A DNA stretch of 5,029 nucleotides from DASXAQ01 sp036406615 (GTDB lineage Bacteria; Actinomycetota; UBA4738): contig DASXAQ010000109.1 of the NCBI GenBank assembly GCA_036406615.1, positions 1-5,029 of the forward strand, in the 5' to 3' direction. A program made the translations under genes and the position numbers. How positions within the stretch are numbered: position 1 is the first letter of the stretch; each line of letters starts with the position of its first letter. This document shows, piece by piece, positions 1-5,029 of this stretch. Below the pieces are notes generated by a model. It searched no databases. It was not told the DNA's origin and worked only from the letters and a program-made list of their open reading frames with translations.

Positions 1-91
1 CGATCGCCTTCAGGATGTTGGGCGGGACGATGAAGCACACGGTCCCGCATCTCCCGGCCCCGCCGGCTCGGCCGGCTCCGGTCTGGTCCAT
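1..91 (-). CDS. Partial M4-type metallopeptidase, N-terminal propeptide (runs off left edge)
   Basis: The frame starts at ATG (91-89) and is open to the window edge, giving 30 codons. It reads a Gly/Ala-rich lead, then a Cys-rich stretch and the segment CFIVPPNILKAI (residues 19-30). A Cys followed by hydrophobic residues, then PPxxL and a helix is the look of the short protealysin-type propeptide at the N-terminus of many thermolysin-like (M4) zinc metallopeptidases. There the PP(x)L segment packs against the active site until cleavage. The start is supported by a purine-rich GAGGAAGGGAG (98-108) ending 6 bases upstream. The catalytic HExxH region lies outside the window, so the enzyme call rests on the propeptide motif alone. 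It follows the oxidase/MarR frame on the same strand after about 100 bases, but the repeats between them suggest its own control. Confidence 0.6.
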   Translation of the reverse strand, partial: MDQTGAGRAGGAGRCGTVCFIVPPNILKAI

Positions 92-97
92 GCGACG

Positions 98-108
98 CTC
101 CCTTCCTC
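98..108 (-). promoter_or_regulatory. Ribosome-binding site of the M4-like gene
   Basis: On the minus strand this reads GAGGAAGGGAG, followed by a 6-base spacer and the ATG at 91-89. It decides the start of the partial gene at the left edge. In-frame GTG further in has no comparable purine tract. Confidence 0.6.
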
Positions 109-134
109 GACGGTCGACACAGTGTGAGGAGGCA

Positions 135-163
135 GCGTCACGGAGGCGTCACCGGCGCGTCAC
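135..163 (-). repeat. Three GCGTCAC direct repeats at 11-bp spacing
   Basis: GCGTCAC occurs at 135-141, 146-152 and 157-163, so the copies are exactly 11 bp (one helical turn) apart. On the minus strand each unit begins GTGACGC followed by a variable four-base tail. The array lies 44-72 bases upstream of the M4-like ATG, where an activator would bind. Tandem heptamers with 11-bp period are the usual binding layout for OmpR/PhoB-type response regulators (for example the 11-nt direct-repeat units bound by actinobacterial PhoP). Which protein binds here is unknown. A fourth copy is not present at either flank (124-130 and 168-174 do not match). Confidence 0.6.
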
Positions 164-190
164 GTGAGTGGCCACGCGGTGCTGGGGAGG

Positions 191-610
191 CTAGCCGCGC
201 GCGCGTCGGGCCCGTTTTCCGAGCGCGGTGAAGTCGTCGCCCAGCCGGGTGAGCTCCTCGGCAGAGGCCTGCACGAGCCGCGCGAGCCGGCGTTCGCCCT
301 TCGGCTCGAGCTTCAGCCGAACGACGCGGCCGTCCTCCGCGTCGGTGGCGCGGCGGATCAGGCCGGCGCGCACGGCGCGGTCCACCAGGCCCACGGCGCT
401 GTGCGGCCGGAGCAGGAGATAGCCGGCGACGTCGCCGATGGTGGGGCCGCGGCGATCCGGGTGGCCCCGGACCGCGAGCAGCAGCTGGTGCTGCGCCGGG
501 GTGATGCCGGCGGCGCGGGCCTGCTCCTCGCTCCAGCGCAGGAACCGGCGCAGATCGGTGCGCAGCTGGAGCAGGACCTCATAGTCCTCCGACGTCGGTG
601 GACCGGGAAT
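191..610 (-). CDS. MarR-family winged-helix regulator, probably a separate gene fused only by read-through
   Basis: This is the C-terminal 139 codons of the 191-3721 frame. Residues about 1046-1080 form the first helices (DLRRFLRWSEEQARAAGITP). TIGDVAGYLLLRPHSAVGLVDRA (1094-1116) is the helix-turn-helix, with the recognition helix around RPHSAVGLVDRA. DAEDGRVVRLKLEPKG (1127-1142) is the wing. MarR proteins act as dimers on palindromic DNA and usually answer small aromatic or other ligands. About 130-140 residues is the usual size of a free-standing member. A perfect AGGAGG (on the minus strand, within 616-622) lies 5 bases before ATT at 610-608, so translation could start there if ATT is used or is a miscall of ATG. 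The alternative in-frame GTG at 661-659 has no ribosome-binding site. The domain call is strong; the exact start is uncertain. Confidence 0.6.
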   Translation of the reverse strand: MPGPPTSEDYEVLLQLRTDLRRFLRWSEEQARAAGITPAQHQLLLAVRGHPDRRGPTIGDVAGYLLLRPHSAVGLVDRAVRAGLIRRATDAEDGRVVRLKLEPKGERRLARLVQASAEELTRLGDDFTALGKRARRARG

Positions 611-3600
611 GCGTGCCTCCTCGGGCCGGCTCGTCGGGGTCGAAGCAAACCCCCGGGCCACAGGATACGGCCGGCCTAGGCCGGGCGTGCGAGCTTTCGC
701 GCCGCGTCCTCGGGGCGGCCGACCGGCGGGCCCCCCCGGGCCGCGATCCATCGCCATCGCGACGACCTCGGCGATGTGCAGCGCCCGCCGCTCGGTCGTG
801 TGCTCGATCTGGGTCCGGCACGAGAAACCGTCGGTGATGAGCACGGTGTCGTCGGAGGCCTGGCGGACGCGGGGGAGCAGCACGCGCTCGCCGGCCGCGA
901 GCGACACGTCGCACTTCTGCCCGCGTTCGAACCCGAACGACCCCGCCAGTCCGCAGCAGCCGGAGTCCAGGACCTCGTACTCCAGCCCGAGCCGATCCAG
1001 CAACGCGCGTTCGTCGTCCAGTCCGATCACCGAGCGGTGGTGGCAGTGCGCGTGGTACAGGGCCCGGCGATGCAATGTCGGGACGTCCCAGTCGCCGGCG
1101 TGGCGCTGCAGGAACTCCGAGAGCATGAAGCTCTGCTGCGAAAGACGGCCGGCGTTCAGATCGTTGGGGAACAGGTTCGGCAGCTCGTCGCGGAACGCCG
1201 CCAGGCACGATGCCTCCATCCCGATCAGCGGGACGCCCCGCCGGATGTCGTCCGCGAGCTCGCGAAGGATCTGGCGGAAGAGCCGCGTGGCGGTGTCGAG
1301 CATCCCGTAGTCGTACAGCGGCCGGCCGCAGCACAGGGGGCGCGACGGGATCCGGACGTGGAACCCCGCCGCCTCCAGGACGCGCACGTGGGCGACGCCG
1401 ATCTCGGGATGGAAGAAGTTCGTGAACGTGTCGGGCCACAGCAGCACGGGCGGCGCCTCGGGGTTGGCGGGCTCGTGGGACCGGAACCAGTCGACAAAGG
1501 TCTGCATCGCGTACCGTGGCGCCGGCCGGCGCGGGTCGATGCCGCCGGCGCGCTTGAGCGCCCCCGACAGCCCGGGCGCCGACAGCGCCAGGTTCGCCAG
1601 GCCCGGCACCTTCGACGCGATGCGCGACCACCAGTAGATGAGGCCCATCGCATAGGCGGCGCGCGGACGCAGGCGTCCGCGATAGTGGTGGGAGAGGAAC
1701 TCGGCCTTGTACGTCGCCATGTCGACGTTGACCGGGCAGTCGCTCTTGCAGCCCTTGCACGACAGGCACAGGTCGAGGGCCTCGCGGACCTCGTCGGATC
1801 GCCACACCGCGATGTCGGGGTTGGTGCCTCGCATCATCTCGAACAGGATCCGGGCTCGGCCGCGCGTCGAGTGCTCCTCTTCGTGCGTGACCATGTACGA
1901 AGGACACATCGTGCCCCCGCTCTCGTGCCGGCACTTGCCGACCCCCACGCACCGGGCGGCCGCGTGGGCGAAGGAGCCGCCGTCCTGCGGGTACGCGAAG
2001 TGGGTGGACACCGCCGGCGGGGTGCGGTCGGGCCCCAGGCGCAGGTTCGACACGATCGGGTAGGCGTCGACCTTCTTGCCGGGGTTCATCCGGCCGTCGG
2101 GGTCCCAGATGGCCTTGAACTCGCGGAACGCCTGCACGATCTCGGGGCCGTACATCTTCTCCAGCAGCTCGCCGCGGGACTGGCCGTCGCCGTGCTCACC
2201 CGAGAACGAGCCGCCGTGCTCGAGCACCAGGTCCGAGGCCTCGTCGACGAATTGCCGCCACTTCGCGATCCCGTCGGCGGTGTTCGGGTCCCACGGGATG
2301 CGCGTGTGCACGCACCCCTGCCCGAAGTGCCCGTACAGCGCGCAGTGGGGGTAGTCGTACCGGTCGAACAGTGCGCGGAGCTCGCGCAGGTAGCTCGAAA
2401 GGTTCTCCGGCGGGACGGCCGAGTCTTCCCAGCCCTCGAACGTGTCGCGCTGGCCCGGCACGTAGGCGGTGGCTCCCAGGCCCGACTCACGGACCTCCCA
2501 GATCTTGCGTTCGGCCTCCGTGTCGTCATAGAGCTTCTCGTCCAGGTAGCCGTCCATCTTTCGCATCCGCGCGAAGAACTCCTCGGCCCTGGCGTCGGAC
2601 TCCTTCTTGTCCTCGCCACCGAACTCGGCCATGAGCCAGCCGGTGCCCTCGGGGAGCAGCGCGAGCTCATCCGTGTGGATCTGCAGCGCCTTGTTGTCTT
2701 CGATCAGGACGTCGTCGAAGCCTTCCAGGGCGAGCGGCTTGAACTCCCGGGCGGCCGGGATCGCCGCGGCTGCCAGGTACAGGTCCCGGAACCCGACGAT
2801 GACCAGCGACCGTGCCGGCGGGCTGTGCACCAGGGAGAGCGTGGCCTCCAGGACGGTGACGCAGGTGCTCTCGGTGCCGACCAGCGCGTAGGCGACGTTG
2901 AAGCCCATTTCGGGCAGCAGGCCGTCCAGGTTGTAGCCGCTTACTCGACGTGGAAACTCGGGGAAGCGTTCGCGGATCAGGCCGGCGTAGCGGTCGCGGA
3001 GGTCGCGCAGGCCGGCGTAGATCTCGCCCCGGCGCCCGCCGGCCGCGATGATGCGGGCGAGCTCCTCGTCGGGGGTCTTGCCCACGCGCATGCGCGTGCC
3101 GTCGTACAGCAGGACTTCCATCTCGGCGACGTTGTGGGCCATGCGCGGGCCCGCGCCGTAGAACTCCGACATGATCGAGTAGTTGCCGCACGCGTTGTTG
3201 CCGGCCATGCCGCCGATCGTGCAGTGGTCGTGGGTGGATGGCGTCGGGCCGAACGTGACCCGAGGCTCGGCCGACTCACCGAGGTTTCGCAGGTCGTCGA
3301 GCACGACGCCGGGCTGGACCCGGGCGAGCTTGCGCTCGCGGTCGACCTCCAGGATCGTCCGGAGGTACTTGGACAGGTCCATGACGACGGCCGTGTTGCA
3401 GCACTGCCCGGCCAGGCTGGTGCCCCCGCCGCGGGCCAGGATCGGAAGGTCGTGCCGGCGGGCCGCCTCCACGGTCGCGACGACGTCGTCAATGGAGCGG
3501 GGAAGCACGACCCCCACCGGCAGCTGTCGGTAGCTCGACGCGTCGGTCGAATAGATCGCGCGGTACCCGGGGTCGAAACGGACCTCGCCCTCGATCCGGC

Positions 3601-3721
3601 CTTCGAGCTCCGCCGCCAGCTCGCGCCCGCGCGCCAGCTCGTCGGGGGTGGGGGCCATCTTGCCGAACGCCGGGTCGGGGCGCGCGGCGATGCCGGGCGG
3701 TGTTACGACGGGTTTCGCCAA
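191..3721 (-). CDS. FAD-linked oxidase / Fe-S (CCG-domain) dehydrogenase, reading into a MarR domain
   Basis: Probable flavin- and Fe-S-dependent 2-hydroxyacid dehydrogenase of the GlcD/GlpC-fusion (YdiJ-like) type; the substrate (D-lactate, glycolate, D-2-hydroxyglutarate or other) cannot be told from sequence. An FAD-binding PCMH fold covers about residues 68-215, with the loop ARGGGTSLAG (96-105). The C-terminal FAD-oxidase domain follows, with YGHFGQGCVHTRI (463-475) and GEHGDGQSRGELL (508-520). The Fe-S part has C591, C597 and C606-Pro, then DEEHSTRGRA-like EEEHSTRGRA, then CxxCxxCxxxCP (C652, C655, C658, C662). Two CCG domains contain CCG at 797-799 and 922-924, plus C893 and C968. Known members of this class donate electrons onward to the respiratory chain. 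The start is TTG, with AGGAG 5 bases upstream; no other in-frame start lies between it and a TGA at 3776-3778, and M22 lacks a good site. Family proteins normally end near residue 990-1015; here the frame continues through a Pro/Gly-rich linker into a MarR domain, probably by a one-base indel at 731-737. Dehydrogenase class is secure, the fusion is not. Confidence 0.9.
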   Translation of the reverse strand: MAKPVVTPPGIAARPDPAFGKMAPTPDELARGRELAAELEGRIEGEVRFDPGYRAIYSTDASSYRQLPVGVVLPRSIDDVVATVEAARRHDLPILARGGGTSLAGQCCNTAVVMDLSKYLRTILEVDRERKLARVQPGVVLDDLRNLGESAEPRVTFGPTPSTHDHCTIGGMAGNNACGNYSIMSEFYGAGPRMAHNVAEMEVLLYDGTRMRVGKTPDEELARIIAAGGRRGEIYAGLRDLRDRYAGLIRERFPEFPRRVSGYNLDGLLPEMGFNVAYALVGTESTCVTVLEATLSLVHSPPARSLVIVGFRDLYLAAAAIPAAREFKPLALEGFDDVLIEDNKALQIHTDELALLPEGTGWLMAEFGGEDKKESDARAEEFFARMRKMDGYLDEKLYDDTEAERKIWEVRESGLGATAYVPGQRDTFEGWEDSAVPPENLSSYLRELRALFDRYDYPHCALYGHFGQGCVHTRIPWDPNTADGIAKWRQFVDEASDLVLEHGGSFSGEHGDGQSRGELLEKMYGPEIVQAFREFKAIWDPDGRMNPGKKVDAYPIVSNLRLGPDRTPPAVSTHFAYPQDGGSFAHAAARCVGVGKCRHESGGTMCPSYMVTHEEEHSTRGRARILFEMMRGTNPDIAVWRSDEVREALDLCLSCKGCKSDCPVNVDMATYKAEFLSHHYRGRLRPRAAYAMGLIYWWSRIASKVPGLANLALSAPGLSGALKRAGGIDPRRPAPRYAMQTFVDWFRSHEPANPEAPPVLLWPDTFTNFFHPEIGVAHVRVLEAAGFHVRIPSRPLCCGRPLYDYGMLDTATRLFRQILRELADDIRRGVPLIGMEASCLAAFRDELPNLFPNDLNAGRLSQQSFMLSEFLQRHAGDWDVPTLHRRALYHAHCHHRSVIGLDDERALLDRLGLEYEVLDSGCCGLAGSFGFERGQKCDVSLAAGERVLLPRVRQASDDTVLITDGFSCRTQIEHTTERRALHIAEVVAMAMDRGPGGPAGRPPRGRGAKARTPGLGRPYPVARGFASTPTSRPEEARIPGPPTSEDYEVLLQLRTDLRRFLRWSEEQARAAGITPAQHQLLLAVRGHPDRRGPTIGDVAGYLLLRPHSAVGLVDRAVRAGLIRRATDAEDGRVVRLKLEPKGERRLARLVQASAEELTRLGDDFTALGKRARRARG
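616..622 (-). promoter_or_regulatory. Internal ribosome-binding site ahead of the MarR domain
   Basis: The minus strand reads GAGGAGG, containing a full AGGAGG match to the 16S rRNA 3' end. It ends 5 bases before ATT (610-608), which is in frame with the MarR domain. Placed exactly at the linker/domain boundary, it supports independent translation of the MarR protein. ATT is a very rare start codon, so either initiation is weak or the third base is wrong. Confidence 0.5.
731..737 (-). repeat. Seven-G homopolymer at the suspected frame junction
   Basis: On the minus strand the sequence is CCC followed by seven G and CCC, at codons about 995-998 of the oxidase frame. With six G the frame would continue GPPVGRPEDAARKLARPA and stop at TAG (678-676), giving a 1014-residue protein. 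In that alternative frame, 16 of the 18 codons after the run end in G or C. In the annotated frame the linker has about 14 A/T-ending codons out of some 52. The tract is thus the likely site of a sequencing or real indel, or of slippage. Confidence 0.55.
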
Positions 3722-3872
3722 GGGATCTCCTCGTACAGCGATACAGTTCGGAACCTTTCCCCGGCAGTTCGTCGATCAATCAAAGCTTCTGATGCGCCCG
3801 CCCGGGGGGAGCGGTCCCGCCATGCGCGTTGGGCCCGGCCCAGCCGTTGCGTCCACGGACGACGCCCTTAAG
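3722..3872 (-). other. Leader region of the dehydrogenase gene, about 150 bases, no gene called
   Basis: Between the operator and the TTG start lies an untranslated stretch with small inverted repeats. They are CGTCC-AC-GGACG at 3850-3861, TGGGCC-C-GGCCCA at 3830-3842, and GTTC-G-GAAC at 3746-3754. A 15-codon minus-strand ATG frame (3823-3776) lies inside it, without a ribosome-binding site. I recognise no riboswitch, and no clear minus-strand promoter. Confidence 0.4.
3727..3732 (-). promoter_or_regulatory. Ribosome-binding site of the FAD/Fe-S dehydrogenase
   Basis: The minus strand reads GAGGAG followed by ATCCC and then TTG (3721-3719). The 5-base spacing supports TTG as the true start rather than the ATG at codon 22. 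Confidence 0.7.
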
Positions 3873-3890
3873 ACTGACCGACTAGTCAGT
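3873..3890. promoter_or_regulatory. TetR-type operator in the divergent promoter region
   Basis: ACTGACCGACTAGTCAGT contains two overlapping symmetries. One is ACTGAC-N6-GTCAGT across the whole 18 bp. The other is ACCGACT/AGTCAGT (3877-3890), a 14-bp palindrome centred on ACTAGT with one mismatched pair. Palindromes of this size and composition, in front of a tetR-like gene, are typical of TetR/AcrR-family operators. It sits just upstream of the -10 element of the plus-strand promoter, so binding would block transcription of the repressor gene. It also lies about 150 bases upstream of the dehydrogenase start and could act on that promoter too. Confidence 0.7.
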
Positions 3891-3895
3891 TTATT

Positions 3896-3904
3896 TGATA
3901 CAAT
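3896..3904 (+). promoter_or_regulatory. Extended -10 promoter of the tetR-like gene
   Basis: TGATACAAT is a full TGn extension plus TACAAT, a 5/6 match to TATAAT, in one of the few AT-rich patches of the window. A weak -35 candidate, CTGACC (3874-3879), is 19 bases away and lies inside the operator. Transcription would begin near 3911, leaving a leader of about 24 bases before the GTG at 3935. No comparably good promoter is visible for the minus-strand gene. Confidence 0.6.
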
Positions 3905-3921
3905 GGGAGGCGTCCCCAACC

Positions 3922-3927
3922 GAAGGG
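3922..3927 (+). promoter_or_regulatory. Ribosome-binding site of the tetR-like gene
   Basis: GAAGGG is followed by a 7-base spacer and GTG at 3935. The in-frame TGA at 3896-3898 leaves no earlier start, so this site fixes the N-terminus. The ATG at 3903 is in another frame. Confidence 0.6.
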
Positions 3928-3934
3928 TGCGACC

Positions 3935-4543
3935 GTGCCGAGGCTCGGCGAGACCGTGAGCGTGCAGCGGAAACAGAACTTCATCGACGCCGCCTGGCGG
4001 TGCGCGGCCCGGCGCGGCTTTCGCGAGCTCACGGTGGATGAGATCTGCAGCGAGGCGGGCACCAGCAAGGGCGCGTTCTACGGCTATTTCGATAGCAAGC
4101 AGGACCTCCAACTGGCGTTGCTGGCTGAGGACGCGTGGTCGCTGGATGCGGTGATGGAGGATCTGGAGCGAAGCCGGTTGACGCCCCTGGCCCGGATCCG
4201 GGCGTTCGTGCGTGCGGCCCTCACGCGAAGCGACGACGGGTCGCGCGTCCAGGTGCGGGCGGACCTGTGGGCCGACATGCTGCACGAGCCAAAGGTGCGC
4301 GCGCGGTTCGTCGAGACGATGGATGCCCGCCGGGCGACGCTTCGGCGATGGATCGACGAGTGCATCGCCGCCGGCGAGCTTCCTCCGGTGCGAGCGAACG
4401 CGCTGGCCGCGATCGTGCTCGCGCTGAGCGACGGGCTCATGCTGCACGGCGCCCTGAACCCTTCGGCGTTCGGCTGGCCCAACGTCCGCCAGGCGATCGA
4501 CGCGCTCCTGTTCGGACTGAGCGGGGAGGTGCGGCGTGGCTGA
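3935..4543 (+). CDS. TetR/AcrR-family transcriptional repressor
   Basis: A 202-residue protein of the usual TetR size. The N-terminal DNA-binding domain covers about residues 10-57. It shows the family pattern of a first helix (FIDAAWRCAARRGF, 16-29), then T33-V-D-E-I-C-S-E-A-G-T-S-K-G-A-F-Y-G-Y-F (33-52), the helix-turn-helix whose recognition helix is TSKGAFYGYF. The rest (about 60-200) is an all-helical ligand-binding and dimerisation domain without recognisable ligand motifs. Such repressors leave their operator when a small molecule binds. The gene starts at GTG with GAAGGG upstream and is transcribed divergently from the FAD/Fe-S dehydrogenase across a region carrying a palindrome. Autoregulation, and possible control of the dehydrogenase, are inferences from this layout. 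It ends overlapping the next gene by 8 bases, so the two form an operon. Confidence 0.92.
   Translation: MPRLGETVSVQRKQNFIDAAWRCAARRGFRELTVDEICSEAGTSKGAFYGYFDSKQDLQLALLAEDAWSLDAVMEDLERSRLTPLARIRAFVRAALTRSDDGSRVQVRADLWADMLHEPKVRARFVETMDARRATLRRWIDECIAAGELPPVRANALAAIVLALSDGLMLHGALNPSAFGWPNVRQAIDALLFGLSGEVRRG
4523..4529 (+). promoter_or_regulatory. Ribosome-binding site of the CxxC protein, inside the tetR-like gene
   Basis: GGGGAGG ends 6 bases before the GTG at 4536. It lies inside the last codons of the repressor gene, implying translational coupling of the two reading frames. Confidence 0.65.
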
Positions 4544-4934
4544 GGTACCGACGGTGGTCTCGGGTTCATCCGACATCGGCTCCGGGATCCGGCGCGAGAC
4601 CTGGGCCGAACGGTACCGCCTGTCGTGCGTGCGCTGCGGCAACGTGCAGATCCTGACGTACGAGGTTCGCCGCTACGTCGGTCGCGCGGGACGTGAGTGG
4701 ATCGTGCATGTCCGCGACGGCCGGCCGGTTCGCCCGCCGCACCTGGACGCCCGGTGCGCGGCGTGCGGCGGGCTGCGCGTGCGCCTGCTGCCCAAGCGCT
4801 CCGGCAAGCCTGTGGTGAAGAAGGATCAGGACCAGGCCCAGCCCGTGACTGACGCCGGCGAGGACGTGCCCGGTCGACGTGTGGCGCCGCTGCCGTGGGC
4901 AATCTCTGAAGCACGGCAAGTTCCTTCGGTGTGA
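4536..4934 (+). CDS. Small CxxC-CxxC (zinc-ribbon-like) protein of unknown function
   Basis: I do not recognise a named family. The 132-residue product has two cysteine pairs, C31-V-R-C34-G and C74-A-A-C77-G-G, separated by 39 residues. Both are followed by Gly, the usual look of two zinc knuckles that together hold one Zn(II). Between them is a predicted beta-rich stretch (ILTYEVRRYV, EWIVHVRDG). After residue 87 the protein becomes Lys/Asp/Gln-rich and then Pro-containing, probably disordered. There is no signal peptide or membrane segment. GTG with GGGGAGG upstream is a convincing start, and the 8-base overlap with the repressor indicates co-expression. Codons in roughly the last 25 positions have poorer G/C third bases than the rest, so the C-terminus may be degraded or affected by a frameshift. 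A role in binding nucleic acid or a partner of the repressor is possible but unproven. Confidence 0.75.
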   Translation: MAEVPTVVSGSSDIGSGIRRETWAERYRLSCVRCGNVQILTYEVRRYVGRAGREWIVHVRDGRPVRPPHLDARCAACGGLRVRLLPKRSGKPVVKKDQDQAQPVTDAGEDVPGRRVAPLPWAISEARQVPSV

Positions 4935-4987
4935 CCGGGGATTGGGCCTCGCACCGATCGACATGTGAGACTCGTGACGAGGGCGGT

Positions 4988-5029
4988 CTAGTCGTACACC
5001 TCCCCGGGCGTGACCCAGACGGCACCGGC
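4988..5029 (-). CDS. Possible C-terminal end of a gene entering from the right edge
   Basis: On the minus strand 13 codons read AGAVWVTPGEVYD and stop at TAG (4990-4988). Twelve of the 13 codons end in G or C, in keeping with the coding genes here. It would converge on the CxxC gene, with 53 bases between. Too short to assign a family, and chance is not excluded. Confidence 0.35.
   Translation of the reverse strand, partial: AGAVWVTPGEVYD

Noticed and set aside
141..190. CGCGT ... ACGCG and GTGGCCAC as a terminator after the dehydrogenase/MarR frame
   Set aside because: Short stems, a 13-base loop and no T-tract; the sequence overlaps the direct-repeat array, which explains it better.
591..662. 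Apparent lack of a fourth Cys in the first Fe-S motif (C591, C597, C606 of the dehydrogenase; numbers are residues)
   Set aside because: As I know the family, this spaced three-Cys pattern before the EEHSTRGRA segment is typical of the large FAD/Fe-S proteins, so it is not a defect.
164..679. A 171-codon plus-strand frame at the left
   Set aside because: Antisense to the MarR domain and linker; low-complexity Ala/Gly/Arg composition and no recognisable domain.
3776..3823. A 15-codon upstream ORF in the dehydrogenase leader
   Set aside because: No ribosome-binding site precedes its ATG, and no run of one amino acid suggests an attenuator; kept only as a remark in the leader entry.
776..3871. 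A 1031-codon open frame on the plus strand opposite the dehydrogenase
   Set aside because: It is an antisense shadow typical of GC-rich coding DNA. Its protein shows no domain, while the minus strand carries clear FAD, Fe-S and CCG motifs.
3776..4642. A 288-codon minus-strand frame across the tetR-like gene and the promoter region
   Set aside because: It runs opposite a clear TetR gene and through the operator and promoter; composition is that of a shadow.
4566..4964. A 132-codon minus-strand frame opposite the CxxC gene
   Set aside because: The plus strand has a strong ribosome-binding site, coupling to tetR and paired CxxC motifs; the minus frame has none of these.
4947..4982. CCTCG ... 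CGAGG and CTCG-TGA-CGAG as a terminator between the converging genes
   Set aside because: The stems are only 4-5 bp and no T-tract follows on either strand.

Overview
The window is GC-rich throughout (roughly 70% by eye), uses GTG and TTG starts in three of its genes, and has strong G- or C-ending codon preference. This fits an actinobacterium-like or similar high-GC bacterium, but no phylogenetic marker is present and the lineage is an inference. It holds protein-coding genes only; I see no rRNA, tRNA, CRISPR array or insertion sequence.

Layout, left to right. Positions 1-91 (minus) are the first 30 codons of a gene whose N-terminus looks like a protealysin/thermolysin-type (M4) metallopeptidase propeptide. 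The 99-base gap before it carries three copies of GCGTCAC spaced exactly 11 bp, a possible activator site. Positions 191-3721 (minus) are one open frame of 1176 codons. It encodes a large FAD-linked oxidase with a C-terminal Fe-S/CCG module (residues about 1-990), then a Pro/Gly/Arg-rich linker, then a MarR-family winged-helix domain (about 1046-1176). The linker has poor codon statistics and follows a run of seven G (731-737). With one G fewer, the oxidase would end at a TAG at 676-678 with a normal-looking tail. The MarR gene would then be a separate downstream gene with a perfect AGGAGG ribosome-binding site. I therefore read this as most likely two adjacent genes joined by a one-base indel (real or an assembly error), not an evolved fusion.

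Positions 3722-3934 form a divergent promoter region with a near-palindromic TetR-type operator overlapping an extended -10 promoter. Positions 3935-4543 (plus) encode a TetR/AcrR-family repressor. It overlaps by 8 bases a small gene (4536-4934, plus) for an unrecognised protein with two CxxC pairs, probably a zinc-ribbon. At the right edge, 4988-5029 (minus) may be the last 13 codons of another gene.

How it fits together (inference): the TetR protein probably represses itself and perhaps the divergent FAD/Fe-S dehydrogenase, an enzyme class that oxidises 2-hydroxyacids and passes electrons on through Fe-S centres. The MarR protein, co-transcribed downstream of the dehydrogenase, would add a second layer of control. 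Nothing in the sequence identifies the substrate.
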